Below are positions 9,070-17,514 of a stretch of DNA of 38,239 nt, piece after piece. The stretch covers positions 1-38,239 of the forward strand of contig JAILOK010000004.1 in NCBI GenBank assembly GCA_024690825.1. The letters run 5' to 3'. Under the pieces are notes generated by a model. It had not been told where the DNA came from. It saw only the letters and a list, made by a program, of their open reading frames with translations, and searched no databases. Within the stretch, counting starts at the first letter, position 1, and every line of letters starts with the position of its first letter. This DNA comes from Lachnospiraceae bacterium. GTDB lineage: Bacteria > Bacillota > Clostridia > Lachnospirales > Lachnospiraceae. The position numbers and the translations under genes are program-made.

Positions 9070-9949
9070 AAAACTGTTTTTTGTATACAATCCCTTCGCC
9101 GGCAAAGAAAGAATAAGGAGCAATTTGCTTGATATAATCGGTATTCTTTCCGGAGCCGGCTATGAGGTTACGGTTCACCCCACCATGAAAAGAGGAGATG
9201 CCGTGAAGGCAGTATCCGAAATATCGGACGATTACGCCATGATCGTGTGTTCCGGGGGTGACGGGACTTTAAACGAGACCATATCCGGCATGATGAAGGG
9301 GAAAAAGCACATACCTCTCGGTTACATACCTGCCGGGACGACCAATGATTTTGCAAGATCACTTGGCATTCCGTCAAGAATGATGGCAGCGGCCGATGCA
9401 ATAGTTTCCGGGAAAAACTTTAGCTGCGATATAGGCACCTTTAATGAAAGATATTTTGTGTATGTAGCGGCATTTGGTCTGTTTACGGATGTGTCCTATG
9501 ATACGGATCAGTATTTAAAAAACACCCTCGGACATTCAGCATATATACTTGAAGGTGCAAAAAGGCTGGGGGAAATAAAGAATGTTCATGTAAAAGCAGC
9601 CTTTAACGGGATCACTCTTGAAGATGATTTTATGTTCGGGATGGTTACAAATTCCCGATCGGTCGGCGGATTTAAGGGACTTACAGGTCCGGATGTCGAT
9701 TTAAATGACGGAGAATTTGAAGTGCTGCTGGTACGCACCACAAAGACGGCTGCTGAATTTCAGGAGGTACTGCGCGCTTTCTTTCTCGGAAAAGGCGATG
9801 CCAAATATGTATATACATTTAAAACCTCTCACATGATAATAGACACGGATGAAGATGTTTCATGGACTTTGGACGGCGAATTCGGGGGCTCCATCCGGCA
9901 CGCACAGATAACGAACTTGAAAAGTGCGGTTGAAATGAAGATACCGTAG
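9059..9949 (+). CDS. Diacylglycerol kinase-family lipid kinase (YegS/BmrU-like)
   Basis: Probable lipid kinase of the DagK/YegS/BmrU family, phosphorylating diacylglycerol or a related lipid at the membrane. 296 residues. N-terminal NPFAGKERI, nucleotide-binding motif SGGDGTLNE near residues 66-73, PAGTTNDFARSLGIP, and the C-terminal beta-sandwich with a late DGEFGG motif. It begins with GTG inside the end of the HPr-like gene, 12 bases after GGAG. The overlap places it in the hprK-whiA transcription unit. The exact lipid substrate cannot be told from sequence. Confidence 0.92.
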   Translation: MRHKKLFFVYNPFAGKERIRSNLLDIIGILSGAGYEVTVHPTMKRGDAVKAVSEISDDYAMIVCSGGDGTLNETISGMMKGKKHIPLGYIPAGTTNDFARSLGIPSRMMAAADAIVSGKNFSCDIGTFNERYFVYVAAFGLFTDVSYDTDQYLKNTLGHSAYILEGAKRLGEIKNVHVKAAFNGITLEDDFMFGMVTNSRSVGGFKGLTGPDVDLNDGEFEVLLVRTTKTAAEFQEVLRAFFLGKGDAKYVYTFKTSHMIIDTDEDVSWTLDGEFGGSIRHAQITNLKSAVEMKIP

Positions 9950-9958
9950 TGATATATT
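9930..9958 (+). promoter_or_regulatory. Sigma-A-type promoter for fba
   Basis: TTGAAA (9930-9935), 17-base spacer, TATATT (9953-9958), overlapping the end of the lipid-kinase gene. It would give a leader of roughly 90 bases before fba, with AGGAAAGGA just ahead of the start codon. Confidence 0.5.
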
Positions 9959-10055
9959 ATGGGATAGGGTTGCGGGGTATGCCGCAGGAGATACTGTTAA
10001 GCAGCCCGCTTGATAAATATCAGTTTTTATTACACAGGAAAGGAAGTAAAACATT

Positions 10056-10991
10056 ATGCCTTTAGTAACAACAACCGAGATGTTCAAAAAAGCTTATGAC
10101 GGTGGATATGCCATCGGCGCATTCAATGTTAACAACATGGAGATAGTTCAGGCCATTACCGAAGCCGCAAACGAACTTCATTCGCCTATAATCCTTCAGG
10201 CATCTGCAGGAGCACGTAAGTATGCAAAGCAGATATATCTGATGAAACTGGTGGAGGCTGCTGTTGAGGATACCGATATTCCGATCGCCATGCATCTTGA
10301 TCACGGTGCTGATTTTGAGATCTGTAAAGCCTGTGTGGACGGAGGTTTCTCTTCTGTAATGATAGATGCTTCCTCCCAGTCTTTTGAAGATAATGTTGCT
10401 GTTTCAAAGAAGGTTGCTGATTATGCTCACGATAAGGGAGCTGTTGTTGAGGCAGAGCTCGGAACACTTGCCGGAGTTGAGGATGATGTTAATGTAGCGG
10501 ATGATAAGGCAATGTATACAGATCCCGATCAGGTAGAGGAATTTGTAAAGAGGACCGGAGTGGATTCTCTTGCCATCGCTATCGGAACGAGCCACGGAGC
10601 TTACAAATTCAAGCCCGGCACAGATCCGAAACTTCGTCTGGATATTCTGGCAGAAGTTGCAAAGAGGCTTCCCGGTTTCCCGATCGTACTTCATGGATCT
10701 TCATCAGTTCCTCCTAAATATGTCAAGATAATAAATGAGCACGGAGGAGCTCTGAAGGATGCCATCGGTATTCCCGAGGATCAGCTTCGTGAGGCAGCAA
10801 AGGGAGCTGTATGTAAGATAAACATCGATTCAGATCTTCGTCTTGGAATGACTGCAGGCATCAGGGAACACTTTGAAGCGCATCCCGATCATTTTGATCC
10901 CCGTCAGTATCTGACTGATGGACGTGCATATGTCAAAGAGATCGTTCATAACAAGATAATAAATGTACTTGGATCTGACAACAAGGCATGA
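10056..10991 (+). CDS. fba: Class II fructose-1,6-bisphosphate aldolase
   Basis: Zinc-dependent glycolytic enzyme that splits fructose-1,6-bisphosphate into dihydroxyacetone phosphate and glyceraldehyde-3-phosphate. 311 residues, class IIA size. Zinc and catalytic region HLDHGADFE with H80, D82 and H83; further conserved EAELGTLAGVED, GTSHGAYKF, VLHGSSSVP and INIDSDLR segments. It has its own promoter candidate and a strong terminator, so it looks monocistronic, as expected for a highly expressed glycolytic gene. The strong Shine-Dalgarno supports this. Confidence 0.97.
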   Translation: MPLVTTTEMFKKAYDGGYAIGAFNVNNMEIVQAITEAANELHSPIILQASAGARKYAKQIYLMKLVEAAVEDTDIPIAMHLDHGADFEICKACVDGGFSSVMIDASSQSFEDNVAVSKKVADYAHDKGAVVEAELGTLAGVEDDVNVADDKAMYTDPDQVEEFVKRTGVDSLAIAIGTSHGAYKFKPGTDPKLRLDILAEVAKRLPGFPIVLHGSSSVPPKYVKIINEHGGALKDAIGIPEDQLREAAKGAVCKINIDSDLRLGMTAGIREHFEAHPDHFDPRQYLTDGRAYVKEIVHNKIINVLGSDNKA

Positions 10992-11014
10992 GAAGTCTGT
11001 AATTACCATGATAT

Positions 11015-11047
11015 AAACACTCCCGGTTGAGCCGGGAGTGTTTTTTT
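11015..11047 (+). terminator. Intrinsic terminator of fba
   Basis: A perfect 12-bp stem, left arm 11015-11026 and right arm 11032-11043 around loop TTGAG, continuing into a run of T. It lies 23 bases after the fba stop: a textbook Rho-independent terminator. Confidence 0.93.
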
Positions 11048-11276
11048 GTCAGTATATGATAATCTGCCGTTTAAAAGGGAGGATGCCGGAATTTTCATTC
11101 CGGCATTTATTATGAAAAAGTTTTTACTAAGTATGAAGTACTGATTTTTGGTATTAATAGCGGCACTTCTTCCGTTTGAAATAAGTATACATAACGAAAG
11201 TGAATAAAAAACTTTATGTTAGTGAAGAATCTTTAAAATAAATGTTAACAAATAAGGAACAAACACCCATAATCCG
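11048..11276. other. Gene-free AT-rich stretch with one hairpin
   Basis: No coding region is supported between fba and the repeat-protein gene (359 bases in all). The stretch is AT-rich and holds a 10-bp hairpin (11083-11106) and, beyond its right end, a promoter. I recognise no riboswitch or small RNA in it. Confidence 0.6.
11083..11106. repeat. 10-bp inverted repeat (hairpin)
   Basis: Left arm 11083-11092 (ATGCCGGAAT), loop TTTC, right arm 11097-11106. It lies 36 bases after the fba terminator. No T-run follows, so it may be a secondary 3'-end structure or part of an unannotated RNA. Confidence 0.6.
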
Positions 11277-11304
11277 TTGACAATCCCCAATCCAAAGGTA
11301 TAAA
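11277..11304 (+). promoter_or_regulatory. Sigma-A promoter for the repeat-protein gene
   Basis: Consensus -35 TTGACA (11277-11282), 16-base spacer, -10 TATAAA (11299-11304), about 47 bases before the chosen start codon. The near-perfect match predicts strong constitutive expression. Confidence 0.7.
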
Positions 11305-11350
11305 CTGTGTGGGAAAATGTATTGCTTACATTATTGAAGGGAGAAAAGCA

Positions 11351-12013
11351 ATGGCAATAGTAAAGAGGGCAGTTGCACCGGCTGCCGTAAAGGAAGAAGT
11401 AAAATCGGATGTAGTTAAGATCAATCCTCCTGTCAGTGCGACAGTGTCAGGATATGAATCATCAGTAAAGAAAAAAACGGTACCTGCAGAAAAGAAGGCG
11501 GCGCCTGCAAAGGCAGAAAAGAAGGCGGCGCCTGCAAAAGCAGAAAAGAAGGCAGCGCCTGCAAAGGCAGAGAAGAAGGCAGCACCTGCAAAGGCAGAGA
11601 AGAAAGCAGCACCTGCAAAGGCAGAAAAGAAGGCAGCACCTGCAAAGACGGTAAAGAAAGCAGCACCTGCAAAGACGGTAAATAAAGCAGCGCCCGCTAA
11701 GGCAGAAAAGAAGGCAGCACCTGCAAAGACAGTAAAGAAAGCAGCGCCCGCAAAGGCAGAAAAGAAGGCAGCACCTGCAAAAGCAGTAAAGAAAGCAGCA
11801 CCTGCAAAGGCGGTAAAGGTTGATATTACTGTCCAGCTTGGCGGAAGGGATATCAGAAGAAAGGATATCGAAAAGGCATTTGAAGGTGTCTGGACTTATG
11901 ATTTGAACAGAAAGATCTCCGAAGTAAAGAATGTGAATCTCTACTTCAAAGCAGAGGAGTCGGCAGTTTATTTTGTTACCGATGACGGAACAGACGGAAG
12001 GTTCAATATCTGA
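11351..12013 (+). CDS. Lys/Ala/Pro-rich tandem-repeat protein with DUF6465-like C-terminus
   Basis: 220 residues of unknown function. Residues 1-46 form a short lead. Residues 47-154 are twelve tandem 9-residue units of consensus EKKAAPAKA (E/V at position 1, A/T at position 9), very basic and probably disordered, like histone H1 tails or AlgP-type proteins. Residues 155-220 are a compact domain starting VDITVQLGGRDI and ending near the C-terminus; I match it by memory to DUF6465, found in Lachnospiraceae. AGGGAG at 11338-11343 selects the ATG at 11351 over an earlier ATG at 11309. A nucleic-acid or cell-wall polymer-binding role is possible from charge alone. It has its own promoter and a terminator at 12036. 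Confidence 0.85.
   Translation: MAIVKRAVAPAAVKEEVKSDVVKINPPVSATVSGYESSVKKKTVPAEKKAAPAKAEKKAAPAKAEKKAAPAKAEKKAAPAKAEKKAAPAKAEKKAAPAKTVKKAAPAKTVNKAAPAKAEKKAAPAKTVKKAAPAKAEKKAAPAKAVKKAAPAKAVKVDITVQLGGRDIRRKDIEKAFEGVWTYDLNRKISEVKNVNLYFKAEESAVYFVTDDGTDGRFNI
11489..11812 (+). repeat. Twelve 27-bp tandem repeats inside a coding region
   Basis: Contiguous 27-base units, in frame, each encoding a 9-residue KKAAPAK unit. The first six are nearly identical at DNA level; later ones vary at unit positions 1, 2 and 9. There are no spacers. Copy number could change by slippage or recombination without breaking the frame. Confidence 0.95.
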
Positions 12014-12016
12014 TAT

Positions 12017-13771
12017 ATGACAGCAAAAAAGAGGGCTGCCGGATACGAAAGCATCCGGCAGTTTTTCATTAAAAAAAATATCATGAATGCCGTAGGTATC
12101 TGTATTCTTGTCTATGCACTTATTCTGATAATAAAGATATGCAGGACAACATTTTTGGGAATAGCGTTTCCGAATGAATACAGAGAAGCGGCAAATATTC
12201 AGCTGACCATGGAATTCCTGAAGGGCAGCAACCCTTATTCTCTCAGTGCCTATAACGGACCTGTACCGGGAATGATCTATGTTTACGGACCGTTATACTC
12301 TCTGTTTACTGCTCTTTTATGTCTTTTCATCCCGGCAGATGTGGTAACAATGCATTACATTGTTACTTTTGTCTCTGTTATCGCCGGAGCATTGATCTGT
12401 GCATATATGACATATGAAAAGACGCAGTATCTGGCTGCACCGGCCGCAGTTTTTCTCTTTATCATAAACTGCAGCTGGAGATATGGATATATCAATGCAG
12501 TGCCTGATGCTTTTGCGGTTTTTATCATGATATTTGTCTTTTTTATCGTAAGCAGAAGGGAGTTTAAATTTAAGGATACGATCCTTGCTATCCTTTCATT
12601 GATGCTGTTTTTCGTGAAGCAGTATTTTCTTGTGGTTTCCGTTTCGGTAATTATCTTCAGATTTATCAATGACAGAAAAAAAGCCATCAGACTGACGATA
12701 CAGACTCTTTTGATATCTGCAGCTGTGTTCATTACAGTAGCCGTGACCTGCCCACTATATTTTACCTACACGGTCTTTATGGCGCATGGACCTTTCGGAA
12801 TGTCAGAGGAGCTGTTTTCGGAACTTTATGATTATCTGGAAGAGGAAAACGCGGAAGATGAGCACTATGAAGAAGAGGCGGAAAAAGAAGAGATAAAAGA
12901 AAAAGGGACTGAAAAAGAAGAAGAGGCTGTATTGACAAACAACAGCGAAAATACAGACCCGGTAACAGGATTTTCTTATGAGATTCTCCAGCTTAAGTCT
13001 TTAGCGGGAATGTTCATTCTTGTTTTTTTCTTTGCTTTTGCCGGGATAGTAACGGAGGCAGCGGGAGGCTTTAAGCATAAAGGAGAAATCGAGTTTTTTC
13101 TTATCATACATATGATCATCGCTTTTGCCGCCCTGATCTATCTGGGAAGAAATGACGGAGCCTGGCTTTCTTATTATCTTCAGCTTTTTATGCCGGCTGT
13201 CATAATATACGCCTTTATCATTTCTGACAGATTCATAGCGGAGAAAGAAAATGTCATGGGAAATATCCTGACAGTTCTTTTTATAGTCACCGTGACCTTT
13301 ACTGCATACAGGACAGGCACGAGATTAAAGATATATGAAAAGACTGACGAGCAGATAAAGTCATGGGAAAGGGCTTATGAAATAACATCGAATGCCGCAA
13401 AAAAGGGGGAAGTGTATTATGTACCGCCGTTAGGATACTGTGCTTTCTCTGACGGACAGTATCTGTATAATAATGGACACAATATGGTAGTAAATATCCA
13501 GTTTCTGATGGAATATAATTCCACATTATGGGAGCAGAAGCTGTTTCCGAATGCCGGTATGGTCATCAATGCTCATTATGACGAGCAGATGAAGATCAAA
13601 GAAAAAGTAAAGAACAGAGAATATGAGCTTGTCACGCTGATCGACGGAATGGATACGGATTATGACAGGCTTGATATTGCGGATCTTAAAAAGGCGGGCT
13701 ACAGCAAAACGGATGATATTTTGCTGTACAGCGGCCGTCTGTCTTATGATGTCCAGTTCTGGAGCAGATAA
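12017..13771 (+). CDS. Multispanning membrane protein, GT-C glycosyltransferase-like
   Basis: 584 residues, roughly ten to eleven hydrophobic segments between about residues 22 and 445, then a soluble C-terminal part (446-584). The early loop (PNEYREAANI, later LKGSNPYSLSAYNG and YVYGPLYSLFTALL) resembles lipid-linked-sugar glycosyltransferases of the GT39/GT87/DUF2029 type, so transfer of a sugar at the outer membrane face is the best guess; no catalytic residue is proven. An unusual Glu-rich loop lies near residues 262-315. The start is uncertain: ATG 12017 has only a distant GGAAGG, and codons 7-17 coincide with a terminator hairpin; ATG 12083 (562 residues) would begin just at the first membrane segment but also lacks a Shine-Dalgarno. 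Confidence 0.72.
   Translation: MTAKKRAAGYESIRQFFIKKNIMNAVGICILVYALILIIKICRTTFLGIAFPNEYREAANIQLTMEFLKGSNPYSLSAYNGPVPGMIYVYGPLYSLFTALLCLFIPADVVTMHYIVTFVSVIAGALICAYMTYEKTQYLAAPAAVFLFIINCSWRYGYINAVPDAFAVFIMIFVFFIVSRREFKFKDTILAILSLMLFFVKQYFLVVSVSVIIFRFINDRKKAIRLTIQTLLISAAVFITVAVTCPLYFTYTVFMAHGPFGMSEELFSELYDYLEEENAEDEHYEEEAEKEEIKEKGTEKEEEAVLTNNSENTDPVTGFSYEILQLKSLAGMFILVFFFAFAGIVTEAAGGFKHKGEIEFFLIIHMIIAFAALIYLGRNDGAWLSYYLQLFMPAVIIYAFIISDRFIAEKENVMGNILTVLFIVTVTFTAYRTGTRLKIYEKTDEQIKSWERAYEITSNAAKKGEVYYVPPLGYCAFSDGQYLYNNGHNMVVNIQFLMEYNSTLWEQKLFPNAGMVINAHYDEQMKIKEKVKNREYELVTLIDGMDTDYDRLDIADLKKAGYSKTDDILLYSGRLSYDVQFWSR
12036..12067 (+). terminator. Terminator-like hairpin inside the nominal start of the next gene
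   Basis: Left arm CTGCCGGAT (12036-12044), loop ACGAAAGC, right arm ATCCGGCAG (12053-12061), then five Ts and an A-rich stretch. It starts 23 bases after the repeat-protein stop and has the form of an intrinsic terminator, yet lies within codons 7-17 of the membrane-protein reading frame if that starts at 12017. Confidence 0.75.
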
Positions 13772-13811
13772 ATCTGATCCCGGACATATCTGGTGTATAA
13801 AAATCCCCGGG

Positions 13812-13840
13812 TTGACAAAAAGAAATTGCGGTGATATAAA
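13812..13840 (+). promoter_or_regulatory. Sigma-A promoter of the heat-shock operon
   Basis: TTGACA (13812-13817), exactly 17 bases, TATAAA (13835-13840). Transcription would start near 13847, just before the CIRCE operator at 13856, the usual arrangement for HrcA control. Confidence 0.88.
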
Positions 13841-13855
13841 TATGTGGTGAAGGTA

Positions 13856-13882
13856 TTAGCACTCAAACCTAATGAGTGCTAA
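13856..13882 (+). promoter_or_regulatory. CIRCE operator (HrcA binding site)
   Basis: TTAGCACTC, nine bases, GAGTGCTAA: a perfect 9-9-9 match to the CIRCE consensus. It lies between the promoter and hrcA. HrcA, folded with help from GroEL, represses here; heat stress frees the operon. An ATG within the operator (13872) is in frame with hrcA but is probably not the start. Confidence 0.98.
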
Positions 13883-13904
13883 TACAGAAAACAGGGTGTG
13901 CTAC

Positions 13905-14939
13905 ATGGAACTGGATGAAAGAAAGATAAAAATACTCACCGCAGTCATAAAAACCTATCTGGAGACAGGTGAACCCGTAGGATCAAGAACTATTTCCAAG
14001 TATACGGATTTAAGCTTAAGTTCCGCAACGATCCGGAACGAGATGGCCGACCTTGAGGAGATGGGCTATATTCTTCAGCCGCATACCTCAAGCGGAAGGA
14101 TACCGACCGACAAGGGTTACAGGTTTTATGTGGACAGTCTTATGGAGACAAAGGAGAGAGAGATAGAGGACATGAAGGAAGTTGTTCTCGAAAAAGCGGA
14201 CAAGCTCTCCGAAGTCCTCAAACAGGCTGCAAAGCTTCTGGCTTTAAATACAAATTATGCTGCCATGGTTTCCACGCCTGAGATACATCGTAACAAATTA
14301 AAATTCATTCAGCTTTCAAGAGTGGATGAAAACAGCATTCTGGCGGTCATAGTTGTGGAGGGCAATATCATCAAGAACAAGATGATAGATACGGAAGCGC
14401 CTCTTGACGACGATACGATATTAAAGCTGAACCTGCTGTTGAACACTCATCTGAACGGACTGTCTCTTGAAAAGATCAACCTGGGGCTCATAACCCTGTT
14501 GAAGGAAAAAGCAGGAATACATACGGATGTGGTCAGTTCCGTCATAGATGCGGTAGCGGAGGCCATCCGCGCTGACGAGAATCTGGAAATATATACCAGC
14601 GGCGCCAACAACATATTCAGATATCCGGAACTTGCGGACAATGACAGGGCAAGCGATATAATAAATACCTTTGAAGAAAAGAAACAGCTTGAAAAGATGG
14701 TTACCGAAAGACTTTCCGAGGACAATCCCGAAAAGAACGGGATACAGGTATATATCGGAAGCGAAGCACCGGTGCCCGCCATGAAGGACTGCTCCGTAGT
14801 CACGGCCACTTATGAACTTGGAGAAGGCATGAGAGGAACGGTCGGAATCATAGGACCGAAGAGGATGGATTATGAGAAGGTCATGGGTACAATAAAGAAG
14901 CTCATGGATCAGCTGGATCAGATATACAATAATACATAG
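13905..14939 (+). CDS. hrcA: Heat-inducible transcription repressor HrcA
   Basis: Dimeric repressor of class I heat-shock genes; binds CIRCE. 344 residues from the chosen ATG. N-terminal winged helix (ELDERKIKILTAVIKTYLETG, then EPVGSRTIS, SATIRNEMADLEEMG), GAF-like middle part and a dimerisation region. An ATG at 13872 would add 11 residues and lies in the operator; the family normally starts at LDERK, and AGGGTG precedes 13905 by six bases. The first gene of the operon, so it autoregulates through the CIRCE at 13856-13882. Confidence 0.97.
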   Translation: MELDERKIKILTAVIKTYLETGEPVGSRTISKYTDLSLSSATIRNEMADLEEMGYILQPHTSSGRIPTDKGYRFYVDSLMETKEREIEDMKEVVLEKADKLSEVLKQAAKLLALNTNYAAMVSTPEIHRNKLKFIQLSRVDENSILAVIVVEGNIIKNKMIDTEAPLDDDTILKLNLLLNTHLNGLSLEKINLGLITLLKEKAGIHTDVVSSVIDAVAEAIRADENLEIYTSGANNIFRYPELADNDRASDIINTFEEKKQLEKMVTERLSEDNPEKNGIQVYIGSEAPVPAMKDCSVVTATYELGEGMRGTVGIIGPKRMDYEKVMGTIKKLMDQLDQIYNNT

Positions 14940-14952
14940 CGGAGGCGGGGAT

Positions 14953-15564
14953 TTGAAAAACACGGAAGCAAAAAAAAAGAAAACAGAAGAAGTTATGCCT
15001 GAAGAAATAACAGAACAGAATATCGAAGAGGAAGAGACTGAAAAAGAAACAACGGAAGATCTTCCCGAAGAAGAAAAGGCAGCATCAGATGAGACAGAAA
15101 AAACAGAGGAAGAAAAAAAAGATCCTAAAGATTCAAAGATCGAAGAACTCAACGATAAGGTCATGCGCCAGATGGCTGAGTTTGATAACTTCAGAAAGCG
15201 GACCGAAAAGGAAAAAGAGCAGATGTTTGAGGTTGGAGCCAAAAGCATCATAGAAAAGATCCTTCCGATCATAGATAATTTTGAAAGAGCATTGGAGATG
15301 GCCGGCAGTAAAGAGGATGAAAAACAGGATCCCTTTATGGATGGAATGGAAATGGTTTACAGACAGCTGATGGATGAACTGGAAAAGGCCGGAGTCACTC
15401 CCATAGATGCGGTAGGAAAGGATTTCGATCCCGAGTTTCATAATGCCGTGATGCAGGAAGAAGGCGAAGAGGATCAGTCCGGAAAGGTGATAAGGGAGCT
15501 TCAGAAGGGTTATATGTACAGAGATTCGGTAGTAAGACACAGCATGGTCTGTGTAGGACAGTAA
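14953..15564 (+). CDS. grpE: Nucleotide exchange factor GrpE
   Basis: Co-chaperone that releases ADP from DnaK. 203 residues. The first 60 or so are highly acidic (Glu/Thr/Lys-rich, low complexity), then the coiled-coil (EELNDKVMRQMAEFDNFRKR) and the beta-domain with VGKDFDPEFHNAVMQEE and a final VRHSMVCVGQ. The TTG start is positioned by GGAGG at 14941-14945; the next ATG at 14996 lies within the acidic tail and would also leave the fold intact. Thirteen bases after hrcA. Confidence 0.96.
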   Translation: MKNTEAKKKKTEEVMPEEITEQNIEEEETEKETTEDLPEEEKAASDETEKTEEEKKDPKDSKIEELNDKVMRQMAEFDNFRKRTEKEKEQMFEVGAKSIIEKILPIIDNFERALEMAGSKEDEKQDPFMDGMEMVYRQLMDELEKAGVTPIDAVGKDFDPEFHNAVMQEEGEEDQSGKVIRELQKGYMYRDSVVRHSMVCVGQ

Positions 15565-15618
15565 ATATTTTAAGATTATTATAAGGCGCAATATGATCTG
15601 CGCGGAAAGGACAAAGAT

Positions 15619-17505
15619 ATGAGCAAGATAATAGGAATCGATCTGGGAACAACTAACAGCTGTGTGGCGGTTATGGAAGGCGGAAAGCCTACCGTTATAG
15701 CAAATCAGGAAGGCGCAAGGACAACGCCTTCAGTAGTGGCGTTTACAAAAACAGGTGAAAGGCTCGTGGGAGAACCTGCAAAGAGACAGGCCGTGACCAA
15801 TGCCGACAGGACCATATCTTCCATCAAGAGAGATATGGGTACCGATCACGGACGTTCGATAGATGACAAAAAGTACTCCCCTCAGCAGATATCGGCAATG
15901 ATCCTTCAAAAACTGAAAGCGGATGCTGAAAGTTATCTGGGTGAAAAGGTATCAGATGCGGTAATCACCGTACCGGCTTATTTCAATGATGCTCAGAGAC
16001 AGGCTACAAAGGATGCCGGAAAGATCGCGGGACTTGATGTCAAGCGTATCATAAACGAGCCTACGGCAGCAGCTCTGGCATATGGTCTTGATAATGAAAA
16101 AGAGCAGAAGATCATGGTCTATGATCTCGGAGGAGGCACCTTTGATGTATCGATCATAGAGATAGGTGACGGAGTCATCGAGGTTCTTGCCACAAACGGT
16201 GACACTCACCTCGGAGGAGATGATATAGATAATGTCATCACAAATTACATGATCGATGATTTTAAGAATAAAGAAGGTGTAGATCTTTCAAATGATAAAA
16301 TGGCCCTCCAGAGACTGAAGGAGGCGGCTGAAAAGGCAAAGAAAGAACTTTCATCCGCAAATACGACAAACATTAACCTTCCGTTCATTACGGCAACCTC
16401 TGACGGACCCAAGCACTTTGATATGACTCTTACGAGAGCGAAGTTCGAAGAACTTATTCACGACATCGTTGAAAAGACTGCTATACCTGTACAGAACGCA
16501 ATGAAAGATGCAGGACTTACCAACTCCGATCTCGGAAAGGTTCTTCTGGTTGGTGGATCGACACGTATACCCTGTGTACAGGAAAAGGTAAAGCAGCTTA
16601 CCGGACAGGAGCCTTCAAAGACGCTCAATCCCGACGAATGTGTAGCGATAGGCGCTTCCGTACAGGGTGGTAAGCTTGCAGGTGATGCGGGAGCCGGGGA
16701 TGTCCTCCTTCTTGATGTCACACCTCTTTCTCTTTCCATAGAGACGATGGGTGGTGTTGCCACGAGGCTGATCGAAAGAAATACTACAATACCCACAAAG
16801 AAAAGCCAGGTATTTTCCACGGCAGCCGATAATCAGACAGCCGTTGATATCAATGTGCTTCAGGGTGAGAGGCAGTTTGCCCGTGACAATAAGAGTCTCG
16901 GACAGTTCAGACTTGACGGAATACCTCCTGCAAGAAGAGGCGTTCCTCAGATAGAGGTTACTTTTGATATCGACGCAAACGGCATAGTCAATGTGTCGGC
17001 AAAAGATCTGGGTACAGGAAAGGAACAGCATATCACGATTACTGCCGGATCCAATATGTCGGATGAAGATATCGAAAAGGCAATCAAAGAGGCTCAGGAA
17101 TATGAAGCTCAGGACAAAAAGCGCAAGGAAGCCATAGATACAAAGAATGATGCAGATTCCTTTGTTTTCCAGACAGAAAAGGCCATGGAAGAGGTCGGCG
17201 ACAAGATAGATGCCAATGACAAGGCAGCACTGGAGGCAGATCTGCAGTCACTCAAAGACATACTTGCAAAGCATTCCGATGTGGAGAATATGAGTGATTC
17301 GGATGTTGACGAGATTAAATCAGCCAAGGAAAAACTCATGGAAAGCGCACAGAAGCTTTTTGCGAAAGTATATGAAAATGCGCAGGCAGCCGGAGCGGGA
17401 AGCGGTGCAGGTTCTGATTATACGGATACATCCTCATCCGGAAGTTCCGATGGATCCGATGGTCCCGGGCCCGATGTGGTAGACGGAGATTACCGAGAGG
17501 TATAA
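15619..17505 (+). CDS. dnaK: Molecular chaperone DnaK (Hsp70)
   Basis: ATP-driven chaperone binding exposed hydrophobic peptides. 628 residues. ATPase domain with [14 protein letters not shown] at residue 4, [12 protein letters not shown] and [13 protein letters not shown]; linker region [12 protein letters not shown]; substrate domain with [15 protein letters not shown]; Gly/Ser-rich tail ending [10 protein letters not shown]. The segment expected after AVTN lacks the roughly 24-residue insertion typical of Gram-negative DnaK, as in other Firmicutes. Preceded by a 54-base gap with AAAGGA before the ATG. Third gene of the CIRCE operon. Confidence 0.98.
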   Translation: MSKIIGIDLGTTNSCVAVMEGGKPTVIANQEGARTTPSVVAFTKTGERLVGEPAKRQAVTNADRTISSIKRDMGTDHGRSIDDKKYSPQQISAMILQKLKADAESYLGEKVSDAVITVPAYFNDAQRQATKDAGKIAGLDVKRIINEPTAAALAYGLDNEKEQKIMVYDLGGGTFDVSIIEIGDGVIEVLATNGDTHLGGDDIDNVITNYMIDDFKNKEGVDLSNDKMALQRLKEAAEKAKKELSSANTTNINLPFITATSDGPKHFDMTLTRAKFEELIHDIVEKTAIPVQNAMKDAGLTNSDLGKVLLVGGSTRIPCVQEKVKQLTGQEPSKTLNPDECVAIGASVQGGKLAGDAGAGDVLLLDVTPLSLSIETMGGVATRLIERNTTIPTKKSQVFSTAADNQTAVDINVLQGERQFARDNKSLGQFRLDGIPPARRGVPQIEVTFDIDANGIVNVSAKDLGTGKEQHITITAGSNMSDEDIEKAIKEAQEYEAQDKKRKEAIDTKNDADSFVFQTEKAMEEVGDKIDANDKAALEADLQSLKDILAKHSDVENMSDSDVDEIKSAKEKLMESAQKLFAKVYENAQAAGAGSGAGSDYTDTSSSGSSDGSDGPGPDVVDGDYREV

Positions 17506-17514
17506 TACTGAAAG

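Noticed and set aside
11433-11672. Leu/Pro/Ser-rich minus-strand open frame
   Set aside because: It is the reverse reading of the 27-bp repeats, which stay open in this frame because they have no stop in it.
11489-11812. Short regular repeats considered as a CRISPR array
   Set aside because: Units are contiguous without spacers and remain in frame in a coding sequence.
13872-13904. Upstream ATG as the hrcA start
   Set aside because: It falls within the CIRCE operator and has no Shine-Dalgarno; the family starts at LDERK, next to ATG 13905.
14421-15272. 283-codon minus-strand open frame across hrcA and grpE
   Set aside because: It is antisense to two certain genes; Ser-rich composition results from reading the acidic and Lys-rich grpE start backwards. 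No motif or ribosome-binding site.
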